From Leifsonia sp. Root112D2 (lineage in GTDB: Bacteria > Actinomycetota > Actinomycetes > Actinomycetales > Microbacteriaceae), in assembly GCF_001424905.1 (NCBI RefSeq), contig NZ_LMCU01000001.1, forward strand, positions 2,411,480 to 2,475,479: DNA of 64,000 bases, read 5' to 3'. Under the pieces are notes generated by a model. It saw nothing but the letters and a program-made list of their open reading frames with translations, was not told the origin of the DNA and did no database searches. Of this stretch, positions 40,234 to 49,269 are shown piece after piece. Position 1 is the stretch's first letter, and every line of letters begins with the position of its first letter. The translations under genes and the position numbers were made by a program.

Positions 40234-43200
40234 TCAACGCAACGACGAAATCGACCGCGCGAACGCCTTCACGTCCCTGATTCGCTTCTCGTACGTGGCG
40301 GCGAGCACTATCAGAATCACGCCCCCGATGCCGAGCCACAGCCACCACTGCACGGCCTCATAGGCTGCGGAGATCCACGGCCAGAGTTGCGCGATGGCGT
40401 GCACAACGAGCACCCCCGCCGCGATGAGCAGCGGCGCCTGCAACCGCTGCAGCACCGCGACGATGACGATGACTATGGCGATGATGCCCAGCGTTATCAC
40501 CCGCCACAGCGGTGAGGGGCCGAAGTCGGCGAGCAACGACGGCACCAGAAGCACCGCCGTGGCAGGGCCGAGTTGCACCCAGCTTCCCGTCGAGTCCCGC
40601 TCGTCCAGGCGCACAAAGCCGGCGGCGCCGAGTGCAATCGCCAACGGAACTGTCGCGAACTCAAATGGATCGGCGTGCCCGGTGGTTATCGCGGCGAACG
40701 CCAGCACAGCCATCACGGCGAGAGAGACCCATTCGCTTGCGCGGCCGAGCGGTGCGCGCGCCAGCAGGACAGCGCCGATGTGAGTGGCGCCGAGTAGTCC
40801 CAGGGTGATGAGCAGACGAAGCGTCGGGTATTCACCCGAGAGAATCGCCGCGGCCTCCGGCACGGCGAAGGCCGCGACCGCCAGAACAACGAGCGATTCT
40901 GCGGCCCATCGAGGCGCGTTGCCTCGCAGCGCCCACACGGATGCCGCGATTGCCGCTGCGGCGACGCCGGGAAGAATCCACCCCTCGAGACCGAAGCCCG
41001 TATCGCCGCGTTCGGATACGAGCACGAGCGATCGAATCGTGCCGGCACCGAGCGCGGCGACGGCCCCGGAAGCTGAGGCAATGAGCGGGAGGCGCACCCC
41101 GCGCAACTCATGGGGGAGAACGGGGGAGACGAGCAGCAGCGCGGCGCCCACCGCGACGAGCACTACCGGCCGCGCCGGGGCATCCGCGGTCACCGAGAAC
41201 ACGCTCGGCAGAACGGCGAGGGCTGCCGCAGCTGTCGCCAGAGCATTGCGACCAACGAGCCCGTGCGTGAGAGGCGAGCGCCGCCAGCAGACCAACACCG
41301 CAAGTACAGCGAGCAAGCCGGCGACCGGCAGTGAATACGGCTCTGGCGCGGCCGTGCCGTGCCGACCGAGATACGACCACAGGCCGGCAACGGCCAGCGG
41401 CAGCGACAGCCACGCGACGTGACGCCACGCGCTGGTGGTGCGAAACACCCCGCCATGGCCGGCCGCGAGCAGCAGCGGCACAAGAGCGAGCAGCAGCAGG
41501 CACAGCCACAGGTAATCGGAGGCGACTGCGACTGCGGTCACCAGAATCACGAGGCTGACGAGCACCGTCGCAGCGTCCCAGGCGAGGCGCGCGGCACGTT
41601 CCCGGTCGAGCGGAAGTAGCACAAAGGCCAGAGCGGCAGCCACTATCGCGGCGAGCGGAAGAGCGGATGCCGCCGCGGCGTCGGAGGGCAGTGCATCGTT
41701 CGTGAGCTCTAATGCGAAAAGCGCGAGTCCAATCGGGGCTGCTGCGGCGAACACGACACGCTGCGGCCAGCCCGCACTACGCGGCATGAGCTGCCACAGC
41801 ACACAGAGCAGACCGATCACACCGAGGGTGATCAGCCGCGTGCCGGTTGAGTCTGTTACGCCGTATCGCGTCGGGGTGAAGAAGACCCCGGCTGCGGCGA
41901 CAACCAGCGCAACACCCGCGATGAGACTCAGGGCTGCGGCATCCGTTCGAGGCAGGATGCGGGGGGTCATGACCGCTAAAGCTGCCAGGGTGGCAGCGGT
42001 AGCCAGAACCGTCCAGAACGCACCGTCCGCCGACATCGCCCATGGGTCGCTGCCGACGCGGGAAAGCCATTCGGGCAGATTCGCCACGAAAACGATGCCG
42101 ATGACCGCCGCGCCCCCGCTGAGAAAAGCGCCGATCCCGCGCCCGATTGAGGCGCGCGTCATGCGATGCACGAGCATTCGGGCAAGCACGACGAAAAAGA
42201 AGGCGATGATCGTGCTGAACGGCCAGACCGCCGTGCTGCTGAAGCCGACCGAGCACAACGCCAGAACCGCGAGAGCGCCGGTCGCGGCATACACGACGCG
42301 CGTGCTCACGGTGAGGGGGGTGCGCCATACGACCAGCGAGACGATGGCCGCAGCCGCTGCGCAGGCGAAGACGACGGATGCGATGGCTGTGCTCGAGAGG
42401 GCGCCCGCCGACAGCAGGGCGGCTGCAAGAAGCGCGACGCAGAACGCGAAGTACGTGTTCAGCCGCCCAAAAAACCAGAGTGCGGCCGCGAGCAGCACCG
42501 CGCCACAGAGCGGCGCGAGCACCGCACCCCAGCCAAGCCCGCCCAACACCATGCTGGTCGGAAAGTCGTGAGCGTCAAGAGGCCCGTAGCGCCAGCGGCT
42601 GCCGAGGCCTGTGAGCACGGCCAGATACGAGATCGCGCCCAGAACCAGAGCCGGCATGATCGCCAGTGCAGCCACCGCAGCAATCGGGATGAACGCGTCG
42701 AGTACCGCGCGGCGCACCGCGGCAAGGCGACTGTAGCGCGCCAACGCTGCCACGAGCACGGCGAGGGCGGCAGCGCAGGTGGCCGGCACCCAGACCAGGT
42801 CGCCGGCATCCACGGTGTCGAGCACCGGCACCACGACCGCAAGCACCAGCGTCAGGCCCGCGGCCATCGCCGCATAGCGATGCCAGAACGGATGCCCGCC
42901 GCGGTTGACCAGCAGAATCGCGATCCACAGCAGACTCAAGAGAAGGAAGGCCATGATCCGCACCGAAACGGAACCCGGGGTTGCGGCAATGGCGGCAGGT
43001 ATCGCGACGCTTGTCGCCAGGAACCCGGCTACCCGAATGATCGTGCTCTCGGTCGGCCGCTCGCGCAACAATGGAGTAGTCAGCGAGAGTACGCCGACGG
43101 CGCCCAGCGCGGTCCACCCCGTTCCGACGGACTGCACGGAGAGGAGAACGCCGAGCACCAACAGGTAGATGCCGATCGGTGCGAGCGAGGCCCAGGCTAT

Positions 43201-43980
43201 TCCGGGCACACGTAGACCCGTGACGCGATCGACGACCAGGAACACCAAGGACAGAATCAACAGGCTCATGCCGGTGAAGATCGACGCGTCGACATCGCCA
43301 CTTCCGAAGAGCCCGTTGGCACGCACGAGCCACACATCGAGCAACAGCAGCACGATGGCGACGATTGCTATCCCTTCTGCTGTGCCGCGTAACCGGCGCA
43401 CGCGCAGCATCCAGGCAACGCCGAAGACAAGGACGCTCGCCAGCGCCGTCATGACCGCGCGCACCTCGACGGACGCGATCACGTACGCAATGAAGAGGAA
43501 GAACGCGGCAGCCACCGACACGAGCACGACGCCGAGCGTCAGCAGCAATACCTGCACACTCGAACGCCGGGGCACAGTCACGGCGTCCAGCGGAGCGGAT
43601 GCGGCGGCCGCCGGGGGAGCGGATGCGGCCACCGCCCGGGGAGCCGGTGAAAGAGCGATCGCCGCCGCAACAGTCGGCGCTGCTTTCTCCGGTGCCGGTA
43701 CCTGTGCCTGCGCCAGGGCTGCGGCGGCAGCCACCTGCTCAGCGCGCATCCGTGTGATGACCCGCTGGCGCTCCTCCTCCGACTGCACCAGACGCTGGCC
43801 AATTGCCAGCAACTCGGATGCGCGTGGTACCGAGAGGTCCAGCCCGCACCCGGAACACACCGGGCTCCGCAACGAGGTGAAGCATGCCGGGCACACGGTC
43901 ACATCCGTGAAGAGACCCGGGTTCTGCGGCCAAATGCGGCGCGCATGCGGCGAATCGGCTGGCCCTTGTGCGTCAGTCAT
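40234..43980 (-). CDS. very large multi-pass membrane protein (SCO7613-like)
   Basis: A 1248-residue protein. An N-terminal cytosolic zinc ribbon (CPACFTSLRSPVCSGCGLDL, two CxxC pairs at about 31-50) is followed by a helical and Ala/Pro-rich linker to about residue 140. An uninterrupted series of roughly 30 or more hydrophobic helices then runs to the C-terminus. This layout matches the actinobacterial 'SCO7613 C-terminal domain-containing membrane protein', for which no function is known. It is the longest gene in the window and shows no sign of frameshift. Confidence 0.85.
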   Translation of the reverse strand: MTDAQGPADSPHARRIWPQNPGLFTDVTVCPACFTSLRSPVCSGCGLDLSVPRASELLAIGQRLVQSEEERQRVITRMRAEQVAAAAALAQAQVPAPEKAAPTVAAAIALSPAPRAVAASAPPAAAASAPLDAVTVPRRSSVQVLLLTLGVVLVSVAAAFFLFIAYVIASVEVRAVMTALASVLVFGVAWMLRVRRLRGTAEGIAIVAIVLLLLDVWLVRANGLFGSGDVDASIFTGMSLLILSLVFLVVDRVTGLRVPGIAWASLAPIGIYLLVLGVLLSVQSVGTGWTALGAVGVLSLTTPLLRERPTESTIIRVAGFLATSVAIPAAIAATPGSVSVRIMAFLLLSLLWIAILLVNRGGHPFWHRYAAMAAGLTLVLAVVVPVLDTVDAGDLVWVPATCAAALAVLVAALARYSRLAAVRRAVLDAFIPIAAVAALAIMPALVLGAISYLAVLTGLGSRWRYGPLDAHDFPTSMVLGGLGWGAVLAPLCGAVLLAAALWFFGRLNTYFAFCVALLAAALLSAGALSSTAIASVVFACAAAAAIVSLVVWRTPLTVSTRVVYAATGALAVLALCSVGFSSTAVWPFSTIIAFFFVVLARMLVHRMTRASIGRGIGAFLSGGAAVIGIVFVANLPEWLSRVGSDPWAMSADGAFWTVLATAATLAALAVMTPRILPRTDAAALSLIAGVALVVAAAGVFFTPTRYGVTDSTGTRLITLGVIGLLCVLWQLMPRSAGWPQRVVFAAAAPIGLALFALELTNDALPSDAAAASALPLAAIVAAALAFVLLPLDRERAARLAWDAATVLVSLVILVTAVAVASDYLWLCLLLLALVPLLLAAGHGGVFRTTSAWRHVAWLSLPLAVAGLWSYLGRHGTAAPEPYSLPVAGLLAVLAVLVCWRRSPLTHGLVGRNALATAAAALAVLPSVFSVTADAPARPVVLVAVGAALLLVSPVLPHELRGVRLPLIASASGAVAALGAGTIRSLVLVSERGDTGFGLEGWILPGVAAAAIAASVWALRGNAPRWAAESLVVLAVAAFAVPEAAAILSGEYPTLRLLITLGLLGATHIGAVLLARAPLGRASEWVSLAVMAVLAFAAITTGHADPFEFATVPLAIALGAAGFVRLDERDSTGSWVQLGPATAVLLVPSLLADFGPSPLWRVITLGIIAIVIVIVAVLQRLQAPLLIAAGVLVVHAIAQLWPWISAAYEAVQWWLWLGIGGVILIVLAATYEKRIRDVKAFARSISSLR

Positions 43981-44080
43981 GGTGCCACTCTGGCAGAGAA
44001 CCGCCGCAGGTCGAGGGTCATTCGTTCACAGTGTGGAGAACACGTGCGGGAGCGCCCTGTGCACGGTTGCTGCCCCCGGG

Positions 44081-44086
44081 TAGCGT
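44081..44086 (+). promoter_or_regulatory. -10 box of a micro-membrane protein gene (leaderless)
   Basis: TAGCGT, 6 nt before ATG 44093. Confidence 0.5.
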
Positions 44087-44092
44087 GTAGCC

Positions 44093-44251
44093 ATGTTGAT
44101 CTTCGTTATCGTGCTCCTCGTCATCTGGGCCATACTCGCCGTGCTTGGGTTCGCCATCAAAGGCCTGATTTGGCTGGCGATCATCGGCCTCATCCTTTTC
44201 GTCGCGACCGCGATCATCGGCTTCATCAGGAGAGCAGCCCGCCGGAAGTAG
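44093..44251 (+). CDS. 52-residue two-helix membrane protein
   Basis: A very short gene. It begins MLIFVIVLLVIWAILAVLGF, a glycine/lysine turn follows (AIKG), then a second hydrophobic helix, and the protein ends in a basic tail (IRRAARRK). The tail should lie in the cytoplasm. TAGCGT with a 6-nt gap supports the start. Similar tiny hydrophobic proteins are often found beside CsbD-like stress genes in actinobacteria; the function is unknown. Confidence 0.65.
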   Translation: MLIFVIVLLVIWAILAVLGFAIKGLIWLAIIGLILFVATAIIGFIRRAARRK

Positions 44252-44360
44252 CCATCCGTATTTGACTCAGACTCTTCGCTGATGTCAACCCCCTGACGCC
44301 GATCGCTTGAGGGAGTTGACTCGGTTGTGCAGTGTCAATTCATAACGACAGGAGGTCACT

Positions 44361-44534
44361 ATGGGTGCCGATGACAAGATCGAAAACGCGGCCGAGAAGG
44401 CAGCCGGCAGCGCCAAAGAATCGGTCGGGGATGCCACCGACAATGACAAGCTGAAGGCCGAAGGAAAGAAGGACCAGGCCAAGGCTGACGTGAAGCAGGC
44501 TGGCGAGAAGATCAAGGACGCATTCTCCGAGTAA
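44361..44534 (+). CDS. CsbD family stress protein
   Basis: A 57-residue, highly charged Lys/Ala/Asp-rich protein (DKIENAAEKAAGSAKE, then DKLKAEGKKDQAKADVKQAGEKIKDAF), the CsbD pattern. CsbD of Bacillus is a sigma-B-dependent general stress protein of unknown activity. ATG 44361 has a strong GGAGGT 6-11 nt upstream. Upstream, TTGACT (44316-44321) followed about 19 nt later by CATAAC is a possible promoter. A hairpin terminator follows. Confidence 0.88.
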   Translation: MGADDKIENAAEKAAGSAKESVGDATDNDKLKAEGKKDQAKADVKQAGEKIKDAFSE

Positions 44535-44552
44535 CTTCACGTTCTCGTACCG

Positions 44553-44592
44553 CGTTGCCCCGGGCTGGCTCAGCTGGCCTGGGGCAACGTTT
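44553..44592 (+). terminator. terminator of the csbD-like gene
   Basis: CGTTGCCCC (44553-44561) pairs with GGGGCAACG (44581-44589) around an internal loop that can pair further (GGGCTGG/..CAGC..). A TTTGCGTT tail follows. Confidence 0.8.
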
Positions 44593-44622
44593 GCGTTATC
44601 CCGGGTGCGAGACCGCATTGGG

Positions 44623-44693
44623 AGGGGATGACGGGAATCGAACCCGCACCATCAGTTTGGAAGACTGAGGCTCTACCATTGAGCTACATCCCC
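44623..44693 (-). tRNA. tRNA-Gly (anticodon TCC)
   Basis: Minus-strand cloverleaf of 71 nt. The acceptor GGGGATG pairs with CATCCCC, D arm GCTCAATGGTAGAGC, anticodon loop CTTCCAA giving TCC, T arm CGGGTTCGATTCCCG. Discriminator T; CCA not encoded. Confidence 0.96.
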
Positions 44694-44819
44694 GCAGCGC
44701 TTCTTTTGGGGAGGCGTGCTGACCAATCTTATACATTAGACTTGCCAAGGTCATTTCGCCTCGCAGCTCGCCGACGTGTTCGCGCGTGGTATCTGGCCAT
44801 GCGGGTTGTGGTTTGAATC

Positions 44820-44894
44820 CGGGGCGTAGCTCAGCTTGGCTAGAGCGCCCGCTTTGGGAGCGGGAGGTCGCAGGTTCGAATCCTGTCGCCCCGA
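44820..44894 (+). tRNA. tRNA-Pro (anticodon TGG)
   Basis: Plus-strand cloverleaf of 75 nt. The acceptor CGGGGCG pairs with CGCCCCG, anticodon stem CCCGC/GCGGG with loop TTTGGGA giving TGG, and T arm CAGGTTCGAATCCTG. Discriminator A; CCA not encoded. It lies 54 nt before the trigger factor start, so they may share a promoter. Confidence 0.97.
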
Positions 44895-44948
44895 CACGAA
44901 TCCATTTTTCGCAGGAAACACATCCGACAAGCAGGAGAATCCAACAAC

Positions 44949-46382
44949 GTGAAGACGACGGTCGAAAAGCTCAGCCCCACGCGTGTGAAGCTCACCCTCG
45001 AGGTGACGCCCGAAGAGCTCAAGCCGAGCATCACCCACGCCTATGGACACATCGCCGAGCAGGTGAACATTCCCGGCTTCCGCAAAGGCAAGGTGCCGCC
45101 GGCGATCATCGACCAGCGGGTCGGTCGCGGCGAGGTCATCCAGCACGCGGTCAACGAAGGACTCGACGGCTTCTTCCGCACCGCGGTTGAGGAGCAGGAA
45201 CTGCGCACCCTCGGCCGCCCCGAGGCCGACATTGTCGAGTGGCCGAGCGAGAAAGACTTCTCCGGTGACCTGAAGCTCACCATCGAGGTCGATGTGCGCC
45301 CCGAGGTCACCCTGCCCGACTACGCCGGCATCGAGCTCACGGTTGACGCCGTCGCGGTCACTGCGCTCGAAGTTACCGACGAGCTCGACAACCTGCGCAG
45401 CCGCTTCGGCACGCTCGTCACCGTCGATCGCCCCGCCAAGACCGGTGACTTCGCCCAGATCGACCTGGTCGCCGTCATCGGTGGCGAAGAAGTCGACACG
45501 GCGAACAGCATCTCTTACGAGATCGGCAGCGGCGACCTCATCGACGGCATCGACGAGGCGCTCGACTCGCTCAGTGCCGGCGAGACCACCACCTTTAAGG
45601 CGCCGCTCATGGGTGGAGACCACGAGGGCGAAGACGCCGAGATCACCGTCACGCTGATCGCCGTCAAGGAGCGCGAGCTTCCGGATGCCGATGACGACTT
45701 CGCGCAGATCGCCAGCGAATTCGACACCATCGACGAACTGCGCGCCAGCCTGCGCACGCAGGTCGAGAAGTCGAAGGCGCTCGGCCAGGGCACCGAGGCT
45801 CGCGACCAGCTCGTCGACAAGTTGCTCGAGCTCGTCGAGATTCCCGTTCCGGAGAAGCTCGTCGAAGACGAGGTACACCGTCACCTCGAGAATGAGGACC
45901 GTCTCGAAGACGACGTGCACCGTGCCGAGGTCGCCGAGTCGAGCGAGAAGACGTTCCGCACGCAGATTCTCCTCGACGAGGTCGCCCAGATCGAGAAGGT
46001 CAACGTCAGCCAGGACGAGCTCACGCAGTACCTCATCCAGGGCGCCGCGCAGTACGGCATGGAGCCTAACGAATTCGTCAAGGTGCTCAGCGAGAATAAC
46101 CAGATTCCCGCCATGGTCGGCGAGGTCGCCCGCAACAAGGCGCTGGCGATCGTGCTCGGCCGGGTGAAGGTTGTCGACAGCAAGGGCAAGCCGGTTGACC
46201 TCTCCGAGTTCATCGCGGTTCCTGAGGATGACGCAGAGCAGCTCATCGGTGACATCGAAGCTGACGAGGCGGCAGCATCCGCCGACGCCGAGGAGGCTCC
46301 CGCCGAGAAGCCGGCGAAGAAGCCCGCAGCAAAGAAAGCTGCAGCCAAGAAGCCTGCCGCGAAGAAGTCCGCGAAGGAATAG
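44949..46382 (+). CDS. tig: trigger factor
   Basis: Ribosome-bound chaperone and peptidyl-prolyl isomerase that receives nascent chains at the tunnel exit. In 477 residues there is the ribosome-binding domain with GFRKGKVP (about 40-47; usual signature GFRxGxxP), an FKBP-like PPIase domain at about 155-235, and the long C-terminal helical arms. A Lys/Ala/Pro-rich disordered tail (EKPAKKPAAKKAAAKK) follows, which many actinobacterial Tig proteins carry. GTG start with AGGAG 9-13 nt upstream. A terminator hairpin separates it from clpP1. Confidence 0.97.
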   Translation: MKTTVEKLSPTRVKLTLEVTPEELKPSITHAYGHIAEQVNIPGFRKGKVPPAIIDQRVGRGEVIQHAVNEGLDGFFRTAVEEQELRTLGRPEADIVEWPSEKDFSGDLKLTIEVDVRPEVTLPDYAGIELTVDAVAVTALEVTDELDNLRSRFGTLVTVDRPAKTGDFAQIDLVAVIGGEEVDTANSISYEIGSGDLIDGIDEALDSLSAGETTTFKAPLMGGDHEGEDAEITVTLIAVKERELPDADDDFAQIASEFDTIDELRASLRTQVEKSKALGQGTEARDQLVDKLLELVEIPVPEKLVEDEVHRHLENEDRLEDDVHRAEVAESSEKTFRTQILLDEVAQIEKVNVSQDELTQYLIQGAAQYGMEPNEFVKVLSENNQIPAMVGEVARNKALAIVLGRVKVVDSKGKPVDLSEFIAVPEDDAEQLIGDIEADEAAASADAEEAPAEKPAKKPAAKKAAAKKPAAKKSAKE

Positions 46383-46397
46383 TCGCAACACGATGAA

Positions 46398-46438
46398 GCG
46401 GGCCGGACGTCGAAAGACGCTCGGCCCGCTCTCGTTTT
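46398..46438 (+). terminator. terminator after tig
   Basis: GCGGGCC (46398-46404) pairs with GGCCCGC (46423-46429), with an inner GACGTC-GAAA-GACG(C) extension, followed by TCTCGTTTT. Confidence 0.85.
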
Positions 46439-46534
46439 GCCGCTTCGCTCTGCCCACGGCGAACATAGCCATGTCGCGGGGGTCGCCTCCGATAGATTCG
46501 ATTCCGACGCAACAAGGGAAACGGAGCGCGACAC

Positions 46535-47125
46535 ATGGCCGATCAGGCAATGCCCAACAGTGTTTTTGACAGACTGCTGAAAGACCGCATCATCTGGCTG
46601 GGCTCCGAGGTGCGTGATGAGAACGCGAACGAGATCGCGGCCAAGCTGCTGCTGCTCGCCGCGGAGGACCCGCACAAGGACATCTCTCTCTACGTGAACT
46701 CGCCCGGTGGTTCCATCACGGCTGGCATGGCCATCTACGACACCATGCAGTTCGTGCCCAACGACATCGTGACAGTCGGCATCGGCATGGCGGCATCCAT
46801 GGGCCAGCTGCTTCTGACGGCCGGCACCAAGGGCAAGCGCTTCATCACGCCGAACGCGCGCGTGCTGCTGCACCAGCCCCACGGCGGCTTCGGTGGCACG
46901 GCCAGTGACATCCAGACGCAGGCACAGCTCATCCTCGACATGAAGAAGCGCCTCGCTGAGATCACTGCGGCCCAGACCGGCAAGAGCGTCGAGCAGATCA
47001 ACGCCGATGGTGACCGAGACCGCTGGTTTACTGCGAAGGAAGCCCTCGAATACGGTTTCGTCGATCACATCCGCGAGACGGCACTGGATGTCGCCGCGGT
47101 CACCGCCGGCGAGGCCGCACACTAG
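46535..47125 (+). CDS. clpP1: ATP-dependent Clp protease proteolytic subunit 1
   Basis: A 196-residue serine protease subunit that forms the barrel chamber of the Clp protease together with ClpP2. The catalytic Ser lies in GIGMAASMGQ, the His in LHQPHGG, and the Asp follows in the D-R-WFTAKEALEYGFVD region. The usual adaptor-docking N-terminus is short. clpP2 follows after 30 nt in the same transcript. Actinobacterial ClpP1 and ClpP2 are active only as a mixed complex (established knowledge). Confidence 0.96.
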   Translation: MADQAMPNSVFDRLLKDRIIWLGSEVRDENANEIAAKLLLLAAEDPHKDISLYVNSPGGSITAGMAIYDTMQFVPNDIVTVGIGMAASMGQLLLTAGTKGKRFITPNARVLLHQPHGGFGGTASDIQTQAQLILDMKKRLAEITAAQTGKSVEQINADGDRDRWFTAKEALEYGFVDHIRETALDVAAVTAGEAAH

Positions 47126-47155
47126 GCGCGCGAAGAGACGAACAGGAAGAAACAC

Positions 47156-47821
47156 ATGGAAACCCCCACCTTCACCGCTGCCGGTCGAGTCGCGATGCCC
47201 AACTCCCGCTACATCCTGCCGACGTTCGAAGAGCGCACCGCCTACGGCTACAAGCGTCAGGACCCCTACGCCAAGCTGTTTGAGGACCGCATCATCTTTC
47301 TCGGTGTGCAGGTCGACGACGCCTCGGCCGACGACATCATGGCCCAGCTGCTCGTGCTCGAGAGCCAGGACCCGGATCGCGACATCGTCATGTACATCAA
47401 CTCGCCCGGTGGCTCATTCACGGCTATGACGGCGATCTACGACACGATGCAGTACATCCGTCCGCACATTCAGACGGTCGTTCTGGGCCAGGCCGCATCC
47501 GCCGCCGCGGTGCTGACCGCCGCCGGCACTCCCGGCAAGCGTCTCGCACTGCCGAACGCGCGCATCCTGATTCACCAGCCCGCCGTCGGCGAGGCCGGGC
47601 AGGGCCAGGCATCCGACATCGAGATCCAGGCGAACGAGATCATGCGCATGCGCACCTGGCTGGAGGAGACGCTCGCAGCGCACTCCAACCGCGACCAGGA
47701 GCAGGTGCACAAGGACATCGACCGCGACAAGATTCTCTCCGCGGCTGAGGCCCTCGAGTACGGTCTCATCGACCAGGTGCTCACCAGCAGGAAGAACCTG
47801 CCGGCGGCTCTGGTCAAGTAG
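47156..47821 (+). CDS. clpP2: ATP-dependent Clp protease proteolytic subunit 2
   Basis: A 221-residue ClpP paralogue with an N-terminal extension (to about residue 25) that is probably processed. The catalytic Ser lies in LGQAASAAAVL, the His in IHQPAVGEAGQG, and the acidic residue in the DRDKILSAAEALEYGLID region. It partners ClpP1; ClpX/ClpC docking is mainly through ClpP2 in mycobacteria. A strong terminator follows, so clpX must be transcribed from its own promoter. Confidence 0.96.
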   Translation: METPTFTAAGRVAMPNSRYILPTFEERTAYGYKRQDPYAKLFEDRIIFLGVQVDDASADDIMAQLLVLESQDPDRDIVMYINSPGGSFTAMTAIYDTMQYIRPHIQTVVLGQAASAAAVLTAAGTPGKRLALPNARILIHQPAVGEAGQGQASDIEIQANEIMRMRTWLEETLAAHSNRDQEQVHKDIDRDKILSAAEALEYGLIDQVLTSRKNLPAALVK

Positions 47822-47829
47822 CGTCCAGT

Positions 47830-47867
47830 CGAAACGGCGCGTCGCCCGTCGGTGACGCGCCGTTTCG
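47830..47867 (+). terminator. terminator after clpP2
   Basis: CGAAACGGCGCGTC (47830-47843) is exactly complementary to GACGCGCCGTTTCG (47854-47867), with a 10-nt loop, followed by CTTTAT. Confidence 0.9.
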
Positions 47868-47963
47868 CTTTATGGTCGGTGCTGCCGCACGTTGTCGTCG
47901 GCACAAGCTAGGCTCGAAACAACTACCTGTTCTTCGTAGACCGGTTATCAAGGAGAGTGACGG

Positions 47964-49238
47964 ATGGCACGCATTGGGGAGAGCGCCGACCTGCTCAAGT
48001 GCTCCTTCTGCGGCAAGAGCCAGAAGCAGGTGCAACAGCTGATCGCCGGACCCGGCGTCTACATCTGCGACGAGTGCGTCGAACTCTGCAACGAAATCAT
48101 CGAAGAGCGCCTGGCGGAGTCGGGCGAAGAGGCGAGCAGCGAGTTCGAGCTGCCCAAGCCCAAAGAGATCTTCGGGTTCCTGGAAGAGTATGTGATCGGG
48201 CAGGAACCCGCTAAGCGCGCTCTCGCCGTCGCCGTCTACAACCACTACAAGCGTGTGCGTGCACGCGCGGCCATCGGCCCGGCCGACGTCATCGATGACG
48301 TCGAGATAGCCAAGAGCAACATTCTTCTCATTGGTCCCACCGGCTGCGGCAAGACCTATCTGGCTCAGACTCTCGCCAAGCGGCTCAACGTTCCCTTCGC
48401 TGTGGCGGATGCGACGGCCCTGACCGAGGCCGGTTACGTCGGCGAAGACGTCGAGAACATTCTGCTCAAGCTCATTCAGGCAGCCGACTACGACGTGAAG
48501 CGCGCCGAGACCGGCATCATCTACATCGATGAGATCGACAAAATCGCCCGCAAGGCCGAGAACCCGTCGATCACCCGCGACGTTTCGGGCGAGGGTGTGC
48601 AGCAGGCGCTGCTGAAGATTCTCGAGGGCACCGTTGCGTCGGTGCCCCCGCAGGGTGGGCGCAAGCATCCGCATCAGGAATTCATTCAGGTCGACACGAC
48701 GAACGTGCTTTTCATCGTAGCCGGCGCATTTGCGGGGCTTGAGGAGATCATTTCGCAGCGTGCAGGCAAGAAGGGCATCGGCTTCGGCGCCCCGCTGCAC
48801 ACGAAGGGCGACGAGGTCAACCTGTTCAGCGAGGTGCTGCCGGAGGACCTGCACAAGTTCGGGTTGATCCCCGAGTTCATCGGTCGGCTCCCGGTCGTGA
48901 CCACCGTGACGCAGCTGGACCAGGAAGCCCTGATGCAGATTCTCACAGTGCCCAAGAATGCCCTCGTGCGCCAGTACCAGCGCATGTTCGAGATCGACGG
49001 CGTGGAGCTCGAGTTCGAGCAGCCCGCGCTGGAGGCCATCGCCGACCTTGCCGTGCTGCGCAAGACTGGTGCCCGCGGGTTGCGCGCCATCATGGAAGAG
49101 GTGCTCGGGCCGATCATGTTCGAGGTGCCCTCCAATGACGGCGTTGCCCGCGTGGTCGTCACCCGCGAATCCGTGCTGGAGAACGCCGCACCGACGATTG
49201 TGCCTCACCGCCCCCGTCGCGCGGAAAAGTCCGCTTAG
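47964..49238 (+). CDS. clpX: ATP-dependent Clp protease ATP-binding subunit ClpX
   Basis: AAA+ unfoldase of 424 residues that feeds substrates to ClpP. The N-terminal zinc-binding domain (CSFCG and CDECVELC, about 14-40) is complete. Walker A is GPTGCGKTYL, Walker B IIYIDEIDKIA, and the pore and sensor regions follow (GRLPVV, ARGLRAIMEE). The length is normal. The RBS AAGGAG lies 9-14 nt before ATG 47964. It is separated from clpP2 by a terminator and 142 nt. Confidence 0.97.
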   Translation: MARIGESADLLKCSFCGKSQKQVQQLIAGPGVYICDECVELCNEIIEERLAESGEEASSEFELPKPKEIFGFLEEYVIGQEPAKRALAVAVYNHYKRVRARAAIGPADVIDDVEIAKSNILLIGPTGCGKTYLAQTLAKRLNVPFAVADATALTEAGYVGEDVENILLKLIQAADYDVKRAETGIIYIDEIDKIARKAENPSITRDVSGEGVQQALLKILEGTVASVPPQGGRKHPHQEFIQVDTTNVLFIVAGAFAGLEEIISQRAGKKGIGFGAPLHTKGDEVNLFSEVLPEDLHKFGLIPEFIGRLPVVTTVTQLDQEALMQILTVPKNALVRQYQRMFEIDGVELEFEQPALEAIADLAVLRKTGARGLRAIMEEVLGPIMFEVPSNDGVARVVVTRESVLENAAPTIVPHRPRRAEKSA

Positions 49239-49239
49239 G

Positions 49240-49263
49240 GCGCTTCGGCAAGCTCAGCGACCG
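49240..49263 (+). repeat. interspersed ~24-bp repeat, copy 1
   Basis: GCGCTTCGGCAAGCTCAGCGACCG sits directly after the clpX stop (shown here in two parts by position: TTCGGCAAGCTC core at 49244-49255). Near-identical copies occur at 50304-50327 and, within valS, at 55281-55304. Confidence 0.7.
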
Positions 49264-49269
49264 ACTACC

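Noticed and set aside
42166..43215. 349-codon open frame within the giant membrane protein locus
   Set aside because: Antisense, extremely charged and repetitive; reflects hydrophobic codon bias of the real gene.
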